A stretch of 64,000 nt of DNA from Trifolium pratense. Its lineage: Eukaryota > Streptophyta > Magnoliopsida > Fabales > Fabaceae. Shown here one piece after another: positions 44,155-57,670 of this stretch. The stretch is taken from contig NC_060060.1 in the NCBI RefSeq assembly GCF_020283565.1, forward strand, positions 34,100,001 to 34,164,000. The letters run 5' to 3'. Position 1 is the stretch's first letter, and each line of letters opens with the position of its first letter. The notes beneath the pieces were generated by a model. It ran no database searches, was not told where the DNA came from, and saw nothing but the letters and a program-made list of their open reading frames with translations. Both the position numbers and the translations under genes were made by a program.

Positions 44155-46479
44155 AGAAAATATACATTATTAAAGGAGGAATGACGACCGTCAATTATAT
44201 ATTACTACTTTATTATTATGCCAGTCATATTCAATGATTGTGCTTTTTATATTTTATGCATAAAAAAGGCAACAAATTGAATTGAATTATTCATGTAAAT
44301 ACAAATAATGTTGTTGTATTTTTATTTTATTTTTTTGAGAAAAAATAATGTTGTATTTGTATATTATATATTGCTTGTCCTACGTAATAATCTACGTGAA
44401 AATGTAGGTTATATATAAATCCTCATAAATTAACAAAATAATATAGTACTCCATTTTGTCAAATGAATTCTATAAAATAATTTAAGGGGACGTTTTGTCA
44501 AATGAATTGCGCGAAAAGAAAAAGCTAAGCATTTAATGGAGATAGGAAAAAGAAGCAATCAAAATCAATTGTAAACCTCAAGAAGAAAAATGAGGATATG
44601 AATAATAATAAAAAATAATAATAGTAGTAATAATTAATTAATTAAAGGATGGTAACGTTTTCTGCAAGCCAGGGGGGCAAGGAAAATGACTTTGGTGTTG
44701 ACTTGAACAGTCAATTTCATAGCACTGTTCATTGCCCAATCATTCTTTCCTTTTTATCACCACTTCACACTTTTAAGTTTTAACCATTTACTACTCCTTA
44801 TTTCCTATCTATGCACAACAGTATTACTTGGATTCCCAATTCATTATATTGCCAAATAAGTTTGATCAACCACTTTAATTAGATATCATTTTGCCACTTT
44901 AATTAGATATTTTCATCGGACAACATTTTTTTCATCCAAAAGAAAAAGACTCTGTCCTAAGATCTTGCCTTGATTCAAGAAAAACTTTGATTCATGAAGC
45001 TATAACCTTTGCATGTTTGTTGTGTTCACATTCTAGAAAGAGGTTTTGTCACACATTCCTAGTAAAATCGGAGCCATGTATACTATTCCTTCGAATTGTC
45101 TAATAAAATAAACACTTATGTTATTTTAACATGCAAATGTTAATCTATTATTTAAATTAATGTTCAAAATTATCATAAATCTTAACTACTATCAATAATA
45201 CATTTTAAAAGTAAAAAAATTTGATTTTGCTCATTTTTACGATTAAAACAATGCGTGATTGATGTAAATTCAATATAAGTTACATCTTTATTTTTAATCA
45301 AATTGATTTTAATTAAGTCATTATTTTAATTGTTAAAATAAGAATGATTATTAATTTATACTTTTCAAACAACAATATATGACATCGATATCATAAAAAA
45401 AAAATAGGAGGGATATATTGACTCCAAGAGTAAGTCATTAGATTTACTCCACATCCTCACCCTTCATTTTATTTTAATCTAAATGATTAAATTCAATTTT
45501 AATTGTTAATCATGTGACCTCATCTTTTTTAACTATTCCCACAATGTTTTATGATTTCCTTCCTTTTATTAGTCCAATAATCACGGTTTTCTTTTTTGCT
45601 CAATATTCATGTTCATCATTATTATTATTATGTTCACAATTATTCTTCTAAAACTTATATCCTCTTCATCTAAATCTCTTCAATGACCTGCTGTTGCATT
45701 ACTTTGCGTTCACTCTAGTCATTAGTTTACCACCGAGTTATTTTTTTTAATCAAACCATTAAATTAAATTTAACCGCATATTTTTTTTCTATTTCTATAT
45801 TTTATTTTTTTGAAGATGAAAGACCACATATGATCCAATTTACCAGGAAAAGGATTATATCCAGCGAGATACGAAAATTTGGTTTGTGAATCGGTTCGGT
45901 TGTTCATAAAAATGTTTCACAAAGTTAAAAGAAAACTGTGAAATAATTTTGCTCTTTAATTTTGCAGCAATATTAGTTTAGTTACATAAATTTTGGATAT
46001 CAAATATCCTTACTTTAGACACAGCATTTAAAACAAAGTTATTTGTGAATTTTCTAGAATGATCAACTTATATTCGATAGCAAGCATGCCTATCTTCTAG
46101 TTTATTAGCAGACAAAACTAAACTTTCATCCACTTTTTACGAGAAAAATTATCTTTTTAAATTAATTAAATAATGAAACAAAGGAGGCAACGAAGCAGTC
46201 ACTTTTTAGTTTTTAGTTTTTACAATAAAACTGATAATCGAATTCGAATTTACGATCTTTGATATACTATCTGAATAATAACTCAATAAAAATATTTTTT
46301 GATTATTGTTTTGTTCACTTTAAGGACACGAAAGGGAGACAGAATGATGATAAGAGATGGAAACAGGAAGAGGGAGAGATTTATGATGGTTGATCTTAAA
46401 TAAGAAAAGGACGGCCAGGATGAATTGTGGTCACGGATTTATTGAGTATAGTGTGGGACCACCTCACCAAATACAGTAA

Positions 46480-46939
46480 CACTATGTTTGTTTTGATAGA
46501 TTTATGAGAGAGAGAAATAAAGAAGAGAGAAATAGTAAAGAAATAAGGTATTTCTTTAGTTTGGATAAAGGGAGAAATAAGGAGAGAGAGAAATTTTTTA
46601 GGTGGGTCCCATGCCAAAAGAAATCTCTCCTCAATAGGTGAGATTTGTGAATTGAAGGAGTGGAGAGATGCATTTTCCCACAATGTCCTTCTCCTTATTT
46701 TATTTTTTTTAGTTTTAATATTCAACTTTATTTTTTATTTTTTTAAATATGAAGGATAAATTAGTCTTTTTCATTTTTATTAATTTCTCTCTATTCATAT
46801 TTCTACTCATCCTCTTCTCTATTTCTATTCATCCAAACAATATAGAATTTCCACTCAACTTCTCTCTTATTTCTATCTTTTTTATTTCTCTCTTCACTAT
46901 TTCTTTCTTTCCTATTTCTTTGAACATCCAAACACAGTG
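46480..46939. mobile_element. MITE with CACTATG ... CAGTG ends and TAA duplication
   Basis: Left end CACTATGTTTG and inverted right end CACTGTGTTTG, flanked by TAA (46477-46479 and 46940-46942). The 460-bp body is purine-rich on one half and pyrimidine-rich on the other (GAGAGAAATA type), so the whole element is a loose hairpin. A 3-bp TAA duplication suits PIF/Harbinger Tourist-like MITEs; the CACTA-like ends leave a CACTA relative possible. Confidence 0.75.
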
Positions 46940-47499
46940 TAAATGAATGAATGAGGATAAATAAAGTATCACGCGCTTCACATGGTCCAATTATATGACT
47001 GGCTCGCAAGTGCGTGTTTTAGTTGCAATACCGCGCGTGGGCTCTGAATATCATATCATACATGGGACAAGGACAATGATTCTCTTATCTCTTGTCCTTT
47101 TTCCATTGTTTTAATTTTGCTAGTTTTAGTTAGAATTTGGACCCTCTTGAATTTTTCTTATTATGTTATCTCTTTTTTTTAATCTAATAAATCACAAAGA
47201 GCAAAATGAATTCATGGCTAAAATTACTAAAAACATGATCAATAATATAAGAGAAAAAATTGGAGAGAATTCAAATCATTCTAGTTATAGGAAAGGAATA
47301 TACTTTAATATGAAAAAAAAAATGTTTTCTTAGATTCATTAAATATTGATATATCCAGGATATGATATAGCAAAATGCTAATATGTACTCTAAAGAGTCG
47401 AAAGCATAAATTTCAAAAATTATTTTTATATTTAACTCCTTAACATGTGTCCTAATAGCATAACCTATTTACTCTGATCCTAAAAATTTTATTTCGAGC
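46940..47499. other. Intergenic DNA, no gene recognised
   Basis: AT-rich; short open frames only. Confidence 0.4.
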
Positions 47500-48225
47500 G
47501 AAAGTACTAGAAATAATATTAGTGTTGTTTTGCAAGAGATGGTTGATCATTTACGTAAGGAAAAGAGTTAGAAAGCGAACTTGATTCTTAAACTTGACTT
47601 GGAGAAAATTAATGATTGAGTTGACAATCATATTATGAGAAGCATTTTGAAGGCATTTGGCTTCCCCAAATACATTGTTAACCTTTTATGTATGAAATTT
47701 AGTCTTCTTCTATTTTTATTAGGAGAATGTTAACTTGTGCCCTTAAGGCACATGTTAAGGAAGCAAAAATAGAAATTATTAAATGCTAATTTGTGCATTT
47801 TGACTTTTGAAGCATTAAATTTCTTGTATCATTAAATATTGAATTTCTATTTTGGTATATCTTAACATGTGCCTTAAGGGCACATGTTAACAGACCTTTT
47901 TATTATAAAAATAGTAGCAAGATTGAGAGCTTTTCTCCAAAGAGATGTTTGTTTCAAGATAACCCCGCCTCCATGTCTGTCTGTCATATGCATAAGAGAT
48001 TAGTTGGTATCACTTTGAAGGCAGTTGATGAGAATATGTGGTTGTGGCTGTATTTGCCAATGGGGACTAAGGTCTTCACACTTTCTCTTTTACTTTTTTT
48101 ATCTTTCCTTTTTTGCAATGGCTAAGTTTTGTGATTGCTCTATTTTGAAAGTTAACTATGATAAGCCTATGATAAGATTAATGATAATACTCATATGTGG
48201 GAAAATACCTAGGTTTTAAATATAA
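47500..48225 (+). pseudogene. Degenerate LINE reverse-transcriptase fragment, split by a MITE
   Basis: Frames 47500-47720 resemble LINE RT (ILKLDLEKINDxVDNHIMRSILKAFGFP, with a stop where the catalytic DKAYD region should be). After the MITE at 47722-47896 the RT continues (KIESFSPKRCLFQDNPASMSVCHMHKRL, equivalent to the RQGDPLSPYLF region). It then shifts frame into FCDCSILKVNYDKP, the usual segment after the FADD motif. Many stops and frame changes; long dead. Confidence 0.7.
47722..47896. mobile_element. MULE-type MITE, copy 2 (175 bp), nested in LINE remnant
   Basis: Differs from the copy at 40113-40289 by about two substitutions and two single-base gaps at the end. Its 9-bp duplication TTTTTATTA (47713-47721 and 47897-47905) is unambiguous and fixes the element borders and Mutator-like class. 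Confidence 0.9.
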
Positions 48226-48807
48226 CCACAGAAGAATCACCAAGCATGATTTGTGGAGGTCATTGGTCTGGTTGAGTCTCTAAGCTTGCCTACTGGAGGG
48301 GGAGGGACCGTTTTAAACTCGACTAATTTTGCATAAATATATTTTGAGAGTTACAAATGTTATGCACAAATTAAGACTTGGAGTGCAACTTACAACCAAA
48401 TTCAGCATAATCTATACAATGTAGAAGGTAGCAGTCGAAGGACTCCTAGAACGCAAACTCCAAGTTAGTGCTGACCCTATACAAAGTAGAATTTCCCAAT
48501 AACATGGTTGACTTTAGTTCTGGCAGCAGTTTTAAGCCTTTAACCTTCTGCACCTGAATTATGAAGTCGCGTAGTGTGTAGTTCAACCCGCATCGATGTG
48601 TTAAATAAATTTATCCTACAGCGTTAAACAAAACAAATTAACTCACTTAAAGTAAAATATAAAAGTAGTGAGAGGGTTAAATATTCCAATGAATATAGCA
48701 TATTAAAGCACTGTAAGTATAAAATTGACATGGCTTCGGTGGAAAATATAGCAGTCCGTGTTTCTTACCAGTTGTCAGTTATGCCATAATCGTTGACTAC
48801 AATAATC
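48226..48807. other. EI24 3' region and intergenic DNA
   Basis: Likely includes the 3' UTR of the minus-strand EI24 gene. Nothing else recognised. Confidence 0.4.
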
Positions 48808-51800
48808 TTATTGTGCTTTCATGTCTTGCATACGGTCCCGTTTCTCCAGGGGTAAAAGAGATAAAATCCACATCCTACATAAACAAAAATCCAAGTATGT
48901 GACTACGTACAATGATAATAACTCCACAGGTGCTTTATTATACAATCAAGCATGCCATTTATTCATTATTAGAAATTTTGGTAATCAAATGCAGAAAGAT
49001 TTCATAAACGCACCGCACCCTAATTAAAAAATCTGAATAAGAAAGATATCTGATAAAGAACTTGAGAACCAATATTAGAACTACTTATTATTGTTTCATT
49101 ATCCCCTTAAGAGCATCCTAATTTCACAGAAAAACAGAATGAGAGGTGTAAAAGATACTTTGATCACCAAAATATGGATCATAAATTAAAAATGAGATCA
49201 ATTTACCAATATCTTAGAACTACTTGTTAAGGTAGTTGATCTTTTATTTGAAAGTCGGAATTAACATTAGACAATTCGTTTTTGAATTTGCAACATAGTA
49301 TAAAATAAAGAAAGGTAAAGTTCAAGAACACTGATGTTAGCCAAATAATGAAACAAACAAACAATATCAATAAGTTTGAACCTATTCATTTCACGAGGAG
49401 TCCAAGTTTCATCAATAGCAACACATCGGGTGTATATTTTTAAAAAACAGACAATACTCAGTACTCAATAGCTTTAATATTATGTCAACTTAACAAGTCA
49501 AAGCATCTAGAGACAGCATATAAGACGAGAGTCAAATGATGCAAGTGTATGACAACTAACAAGGATTTGACAACCTCAAAATTGTCAAATAATTACAGAT
49601 AAACGCACTGTGCTTCACTAGTGAAGGAATAAGTAATGAAAAACTTACGACACATTATTTGCAACGTAAAATATTGGAAGCCTTTCCACTCCTGCAGCTC
49701 TCCATTTATATTTTTCAAAGGAGATTTCTTGTTCAGCCTCCGACCCAGTTGCAGTTAGAACAAACTGAAACACACAATGTATGACACTAATTTAGTATAT
49801 GATAGCCTATCAATATCATTCATAATAATACTATAACAAGATATTTTCATTTTGATTAACAAAAAAAATGCAAAAAGCGCATAAAATGTCAAATTCAATG
49901 TGGGAGGAAGGGGTTTGGATTCTCATGTTAAAGTTTCAGAATACTGTCTTGTGAAATTCGTATCTCTCTCTCTCCCTCTATATAAAAATCAATAAAGGTT
50001 AATAAGGTCCCAGATATTTAATACATGCAACGAGAGATGGATACAAAAACTTACATGACACTAAAATTTTAACGTCAAAAGATCCAAATCAAGGAGGAGG
50101 AAAGAAGAAATAGAAGGGTCACACCCAACACAGTCATACATACCAGTGGAAAAAGTATAGCCATAATCCCATAACCAACAAGAGGAGAGAAAAAGAATAT
50201 AGCCAAAACGCAAGGACTTCCTGTAATGGCACAAATCATTATTAATATCAAATATGAAGGGAAATCATAGGATAAAAGTATTATACATGATAGAAAAAAA
50301 ATTGTTTTCAACATTTTTCAACAAAATGGTGTTAGATTGGATTTTAAACCACAACAGGCCTCATAGGCAACAACATATATTGGACTACTGGCATACTGCT
50401 TCGTAATTGCTCACTTCCCAAAGTTGAAAATCCTCAATCCCCATTCCCATACACCCAATCTATCTTTTCACAAACAACCTGTAATATTGTCTCTCAGCAG
50501 ACATCTTAAGACTGGTTATATTTTAGTTTTTATTATCAAATATACAGAGAAAAAAGAACTGTTCTTCTTCCTAATGTTTGTAAAATAGGATGTTTTATCT
50601 GAGGGACATCAAAACAAGAGATGGCAATATATTAAACATATATTTTTCTTTAGAGGAACAAACTGGTGTACTTAATAAAACTATTGCAGAAAAAAAATCT
50701 TACCAAAACCAGCAAAAAATGGCCAATAAGATTCAAAGTAGTCTAGCCTTCTGTCAAGTGCCACTTCATTGAAATTCCATTTATACCTGATCAAAAAGCA
50801 TACTTTAAAACATGTATCTAATTGGTGAAGAAGGACATTAAGCAAAGATGTATTTGGACCACATACTCGAAGCAGTAATATGCATACATCCAGGAAAGGA
50901 GTAAAAAATTGAGCACCTTCCCTATGTATGGTATGAAACCAGTTGCATAGACCTGGAAATAACATTAGAAATTGCATGATTTTAGTCAACTAGAAAGGAT
51001 AAAAAAAAACCAAAATTAAATTTACTGTATATAAGGCATATATAATATCTTTATCAATTTGGGAGCATAAGTTATTATTACCTCAAGAAAGAAAACGCTC
51101 AAAAGGAGTATCGAGTACACCTGCTCTCCTATTCCAATCATGACCCTGGGTTAAGCAGACACGGTAAGAATCGATATCATTTAGAAAGAAAAAATATGCA
51201 GCATGAAGTAACTATGAATTAGAACTTTACCCTCCAAGGCCAGATGGTTTTTTTGCTTGATAAGCATCTTGCGTAGTTGGTGCATTGTTTTGGCTGGAAA
51301 CTTTGTCCACTGTAAACTTAGATCTTCCCATTGCAGCATACCCATACTTGGCAATGTCGTTGTACCTGAAACCATACCCTTAGCACTTTCGTTTAGAAAA
51401 GACAAAGCAAAACAACATACTAGCTCATGAGGAAATAGAATATTATATAGCCTATTGCTATAGTGCTAGGCTCCGCTCCTTGGTTGAGCTGCCAGATTTC
51501 TTATATACCATTCCTGTTGACAAATCTGAGTCCTTGAAAGCTTAGATGTCAGCAGGAAAGAACTCCGAAATAAAATAAAAAAAAATACTTTCTTTGTGAT
51601 TGCAATGAGAACATGACAGTCAACCGAAACATTTCCCTATGGAGCCAAACACTATTTGGAAATATGGATGCATTCGACACTTATTTGGGAGTTGTAAGCT
51701 AACATTTCCAGCAAGAATTTCAACACAGTATTGTTTAGATAGAAAAAGAAACAGTCCAAAATATTCATTTGGTAGGATTGCATACATGAATAAAAAATGG

Positions 51801-52541
51801 GATTAGACAGCTATGTTATGTATCTACTCTGTGGTGTTCTATGATCTCTTAGAAAATGCATCTAATTCTTCTCTTAAAAAATGGGGAGGAAAGATTAAAA
51901 AGTGGAAATTACCAGATAGTGCTTAGAACTATGCTAAACACATATAATGGGTAAAACCAAAGCACCTGCAAGTAGACAATGACAAAAATTTAGTTTGAAA
52001 ACCAAATTGATTCAAAGCTTTTGCATTGCAATCTATATATATATTATATACTTACATAGAAGAGCTGAATGAGTGCAAGACGTAAGAAAGAATAAAATTT
52101 GAAAGTTGTAGCTAAGTCACAGAGTTGATGAGAAACAAGGTGTGAGCATTGATCAGGTAATATCAACCACAAAGCAGGAATGACAACCGAGTTTAGGAGG
52201 AATATACTGCACAGAAATTTAAATGTTCAAATTCAACAAACAAACACATAGATTATGGTCATAATAAGTCACAAAACTGATTTAAGTAAGTAGATAAGCT
52301 CAAATATAATTCAATCTAAAGAGGCCCTAATTATGAATTGAATGATCTCGGAGGATAATAAAAAAAGATAAGTTAAGGTAAGTAACCTTCCTAAGAAGAT
52401 GAAACCATTGAGGAGGAAACATTGGCCTGTTCGGAGCAATAGAGAATTTGAGCGGAGACAGAGAATAACAACGCGATGAAGACAACAAGCTTCTTTCAAA
52501 CCCTCAAACCATAGAATACAACCTGACTTTAACCTTTCCAT
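48808..52541 (-). CDS. EI24 homologue, multi-pass membrane protein
   Basis: Ten exons: 52387-52541, 52056-52206, 51913-51965, 51231-51365, 51082-51145, 50867-50952, 50704-50786, 50144-50220, 49649-49764, 48808-48874. Total 987 nt, 328 residues, phase kept. The start is ATG 52541; the frame upstream opens only at a TTG. Landmarks: LWFEGLKEACCLHRVVILCLRS, RTGQCFLLNGFIFLGS, FWYPLYVFS-type region (here VLWFYPLYVFSIVLSTIWYND), FIPYIGKVLNFLLLSWMYAYYCFEYKWN, and SPLVGYGIMAILFPLFVLTATGSEAEQ. Several hydrophobic segments fit an ER multi-pass protein. In animals EI24/PIG8 works in autophagy and ER stress; the plant role is little defined. Donor GA|GTATGT was chosen for exon 6 because the alternative leads to a stop. 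The last exon encodes a short basic tail (LEKRDRMQDMKAQ). Confidence 0.92.
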
Positions 52542-53096
52542 TCCTGATTCCTGATCGATCGATCGCAACTTACTACTTCAACCTTTTCTCATACTTTACT
52601 AAACAAGACTCAAATCAAAGCGTTGTTTTTCAATCTAGTATAACAAACTTCGGAAAATAACACCAGTACAAAAAAATGTCTCTAAATTTTATTTTTTTTT
52701 GAAGACTTGTTTGTTATTTTTATTATGTTTTTCTTTTTAAAATTAATGCTGTGAATAGATGAATTTTGGGAAAAGGGGTGTGGTTGGAGATGAGTTTATG
52801 GATTTTAGATTAATTTTTAGAATTTTAGTGTATTTGTTTTTATTGAGAAAACTTTGATGCTCAATGTCAATTTAATCCTTGCCATGATGGCCGTGAAATT
52901 TGAATAAAAAACTGACACATATTAGTCCTAACGTGTGAAATGTTGAAACACATCATAAAAAATAAATAGAAATTGGTTTGGTTGGAATGGGTAGCTCAAC
53001 TGATTAAGCTAGTTGAGCTAAGAGTTAAGGAGTAGGGGATCCGAGGTTCAAGGCATGATAAAGGAGAAAAAAACTAACATAACATTGTAAAACTAA
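52542..53096. other. Intergenic DNA with a SINE-like head
   Basis: At about 52983-53060 an A-box-like GGTAGCTCAACTGATTAAG and a B-box-like GAGGTTCAAGGC suggest a tRNA-derived SINE fragment, with an A-rich stretch after it. Otherwise no feature recognised; the left end includes the EI24 promoter. Confidence 0.4.
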
Positions 53097-53104
53097 CAAC
53101 TAAC

Positions 53105-53840
53105 TAGGCCTGAGCATCGGTCGGTTTCGGTCGGGTTCGGGCCGAAAATCACTAAATCGATAAAAACCGCAACCATTTAATTTGGACCCAATTCCGACCG
53201 TCTATATCTTCGGTTTGTTCGGGTTCGGGTCATACGGGTGGCGGGTTGAACGAGTCGGTTATTATGGGTTATATCGAAACTTTGTTTACATCTTAAACTC
53301 CTCCATTCTCCAAAAATTCCTAATTTGCGAATAGTTTAATACCTCGTACACAATGCAACAAAAGATAGACGAAGTAAATTAAAAAACAAATAGGGTTAGA
53401 TGCAATTACTTTCTTTCAATATGTAGATCTAAAGACAATAAAATATCAAGTAGAAGAAACGTAGAAATTAAAATAAATCTAGAATATATATATTAGAATA
53501 TTTTTCCCACCTTCTTCATCACCATATTTTTAATTATAAACTTTGTAAATTATAACATTTTTATCTTATATCAAAGATGGATAAAAATAACAAAGAGAAG
53601 AGTATATGAGATTGAGAGGGACGGAAGGAAAAAAATTAATTTGCATCTTAATGTTTGTTCGGTCGGTTTCGGTTATAGAGATATAAAATTTTAGAGACCC
53701 GCACCCGCCCGTATGCAACCGTTCATGCCCGATTTTTGCAATTTGTTGACCCGAGACCCGACCCGCACCCGACCGAATGCTTCAATGTGTTGTCGGTTAT
53801 ATCGGTTTCGAGTCGGGTCTCGGGTTCATGCTCACCCCTA
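53105..53840. mobile_element. hAT-like non-autonomous element (736 bp)
   Basis: Ends TAGGCCTGAGCAT on the left and, inverted, TAGGGGTGAGCAT on the right. The 8-bp flanks CAACTAAC (53097-53104) and CGACTAAC (53841-53848) match at 7 of 8 positions, fitting a hAT duplication with one later mutation. Subterminal zones are rich in CGGTCGG/GGGTCGGG/TCGGTT repeats in both orientations. No transposase. Confidence 0.78.
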
Positions 53841-53848
53841 CGACTAAC

Positions 53849-54904
53849 ATTGCTTATAAAAAAATAAAATAGAAATTGGTTCAAATATAATGAGTGTTTT
53901 TTTTTTTGAAGAAGACAAATATAATGAGTGTTACTCCCTGTTTTCACCTATATAGAGAAGTGCTAAGTTAATTTTTGTCAACATTCACTTTCTTATTTCT
54001 TATTAGATGAAATCTATGTCAATCGCATACTTTAAAAATGGGTCTCAACTCTCGCATAAAATGATGGATCTTATTAGAGAGTCTGTTAAAAAAGGAGAGT
54101 TTTTAGCACTTCCCCCTAATTAATATTATTATTATTGTGATTATGATTCCAATTTTCGAAATACTGTAGTCCATAATCATCCCCAGGGTATGTGCTTGAG
54201 AACGTGTTATATGGAGACAAATTATTTCAACCAACCATACTGATTTTTTCCAAAGGATTTCCGCTGTAAAATAGCTCATCACCAAGGTATGGCTGTGAAG
54301 AATGTTAATCTATTGACCTGGTGACTAGAAAATAAACAACGGGCTTATGGATTTTGTTAATTATTTCCCAAACAGCAAATAGAGCAGTTGCAGAGGGGTT
54401 ACTCGTGAGGTGCAGAATCAATATAATACTGATTACTTATTTTTAAAACAATCAGGCACTGGCATGTCTTAAAACATTTCATTTCATTTTACTTTAAAAT
54501 CTACATATCCGAGTCCAATATTTTTCTGACGAGTGCAAAGAGGAATAGAGGGAGTTACATTAACATTGCCACGCTGTCCAGTCCAAAATTTAATGAAGAA
54601 TACTTTCATTTAACTGGGGTACACTATATATAATCAGCGTGCAGAAAATTACATTGGTGTTTGTCTTCTGTTTGGAGTGTAGAGAGGTGTACAAGACAAG
54701 ATCAGAAAGCACAATCATCAGGAGAGGCCAAAACAACAATGATAGGAATCTCTCATCCTTCCACTTCCAAACTGTATCAGGAAAAAATATTATGGGGAGG
54801 GAAATAATCAGTAAAAATACACAAAGACTAGGCAAAGTCCCTCCCCAGCGCCTCAAGCTTTTGATATATTCAAGATGTGGTGCAAAGAATATATCATTGT
54901 GATC
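53849..54904. other. Intergenic DNA, no gene recognised
   Basis: The stretch next to 54904 is probably NIPA 3' UTR. The rest shows no domain-bearing frame. Confidence 0.4.
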
Positions 54905-57571
54905 TCATGGATTCCTCATAGATTCTTGCCTTCTAAGGGGAATCCCTTCACCATCATCAAAGTCATCCTCTTCTGAATGCTTATTAAGTCTAACAGATGA
55001 ACCTTGTAAACATGTAAAAGAAGATAACATTAATAATCATGTTTTAAGATGGCAAGACCTTACACCCGAAAGTGTATTGTGAGCCCAATAGAGGGAATTC
55101 TAAAGTCACGTGAAATTACAACATGGGGGTCACTAGAGCATACCATCAGCCATATCCTTAGTCTTGTGCAGAAGAAAAGTTCCTGAAAGTATCGTCACAA
55201 ACCCACATATTTCTGTGATAACTTGTGTTGGACTTTGCCTATCCCAGTCCTGATATCAAGTATAATACTCAATCAAAAATCAATATTCAAAATAGCAAAA
55301 AACGGACAGACAGATATTTGACATGTAAATTGTTAAAGAAATGAGGAAAAAGAAAGCAGTTTTAAACCCCCTGTTGAAGGTAGTAATAACAGACTGCAGA
55401 CAATCATTGACTCTCTTAATCAGTTTATTAGATATATGTGGGTCCCACTTTGATAATCTTCCCATACTTCTAGGTATCATACAGCAAGTCTTCCCATAGG
55501 CAAGATTATCAAAAGAGGAAGAGTTTCAAGAGACGGATTTGAGAGGTTTGAGAGGGCAGATATGTTTGGGTGCGTGAAATAAGATCAGAATAGATGAAAT
55601 AAAGAGAATATCAAAGTTTTTTTTCACCTGATTTGTGGAACATGATGGATCACCAATGTTGTCAAGAAAAAATATCATAAAACAAAAGATCGTATATAAG
55701 GTTTGCTATAAATAAAATTAGCATTTGGAACGGCACAATGCTCCATTCAAACGTTGGGCGTGCCACTACCAAATAAAGTTTCAAATAAAACCATAATAAA
55801 AAGAAAAAGGTTGGTCCTAAATAGCCCAATACCCCTCTCTCAAGTTACCCTGGTTTTCTTTTCTCTCATTAACCGTCTACCTCCATCAACAGCAGCACTT
55901 CAAATAGAGAGGTCGCGATAGGGGCAGGAGAAAGGTTGTGAGAGGTAAAGCATAGCAACAGTAGAGATAGAACAGGAGATGACAAATGGAAAGTGAAAGA
56001 TAGAGAGATGTGAGTGTGACCCATAAACAATCAGGGGAAACTGGTTTTCCAGACAATGGCGTGGGACTGTGATCTCACCATCTTCGCAGAAAAAAAAAAT
56101 ACTGTGATCTCAGCAGAATACAATTCTGAATGTGATCTGAATGACCAGACTTGTGCAAAATCGTAAAACCGCACTATATTGCAATTTAAATCACAAATTT
56201 AACAACATTGCCCATCAGATCATCAATCCCACATTCTTACAGGTTTCCTGCTGATCCCACATCAATCCAGCAGGTTTCTGATGACAGCTAGGACTGGGCC
56301 CTAATGCTTCTATTTTGCCATTACATTAAAAGCAAGTAGAACATAAACATGAAATAATACATAATACATAGTGCACAGAAAGATGTTTTATGCATTAAAT
56401 AAATCAGTTAGACAATAGGCTTCAGAAACACAGGTTATAAATTATGCAGGCACTCTGGATATTGTAAAAAAATTTATGGAGTCACATTCAAATAAAAATA
56501 AAGCAACAAAGTAATGGCCAACAATATCGGTCTCATAACAAAACTTACCTTAAACATGATAACACTAGCCACAATGGTTAATGTTGTGAACATAACATAA
56601 TAAATGGGAGATACCACTGCTGTATTGAAAGTATCCAATGCCTGATTAAGAGAAGAAAAAAAAAGTATCACATAAATTAACTGGCCACTCAGAAAAGATG
56701 TATCAATGTGTAAAAGTTACTCTACAATATTAATATATAGCAGGATCGTGGCCAAAACAACATCTAGAATTAGGAAATGTATATTGAAGTGCTAATCCTA
56801 CACATTTAGTTCTAAGCTATAGAATTAATGAGCTTTTCACATAGACCATTCAGATACCTAAACTTGCATTTATATGCATTTAAATTATTAAACCATTCAT
56901 TACACTTGCATCATCAGATCTTCCTATTCATTATCCACCTGCAAGCCATTGGAATATAAGGCATCAACTTCAATGCACTAATTCTCTTTCATAAATAATG
57001 ACGTAAAACATGGAGTGTTCAAGGAAAACCATTATCTTTATCATAGCATTTATTTATTAGAGCATAACTGCCACGGCAGACTGCAAAATAACTTCACCAC
57101 AGTGCAAAATGGAATTATGGATAATGATTCGTTACTTTTCCTCTTCATTTTAATTTTTTTTTTAGATTATTTTTATGAATTGCTTTTCATTAAGTGACTT
57201 TATGAATTTCCAATTTCATTTCATTTCAACAATTTTTCCTATGAATCAAGTTAGTACCTATATCTCACTCATACGAAGCCACACATTTTCAAAGCATGCG
57301 ACATTTTGAATTTCCACAGGCTTTGAGCAGTTGGCATGCCACAAAGGTGAAACCTTGAAAACGTATATTTTAAATGTTCCCTTTGTTTACATTTTTTTAT
57401 ACTATTTATTCATTAAACAGTGGATATGACAAAAAAAAATCTTTTTAAATCAGTGGATAAAATTCTCAATCATTTGCGGAAGTTTGCTAAAAGATTACAA
57501 GGTTGTATGGGGTAGTAATGTGATTAAAGACTTCTAATTAGAATGATAAGTGGGGTGGGGTGGGGGAGGGA

Positions 57572-57670
<99 letters not shown>

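Larger units (their letters stand above)
42865..46479. other. Long intergenic region, no gene recognised
   Basis: It starts with the TCP 3' UTR (tandem GCATG units at about 42915-42936). It includes a SINE-like repeat (43786-43920), a long TA microsatellite (44083-44150) and AT-rich DNA. I see no domain-bearing frame on either strand between 43300 and 46390. Confidence 0.5.

Noticed and set aside
52542..52568. Upstream extension of the EI24 frame
   Set aside because: It begins at TTG; no ATG. The family N-terminus fits the ATG at 52541.
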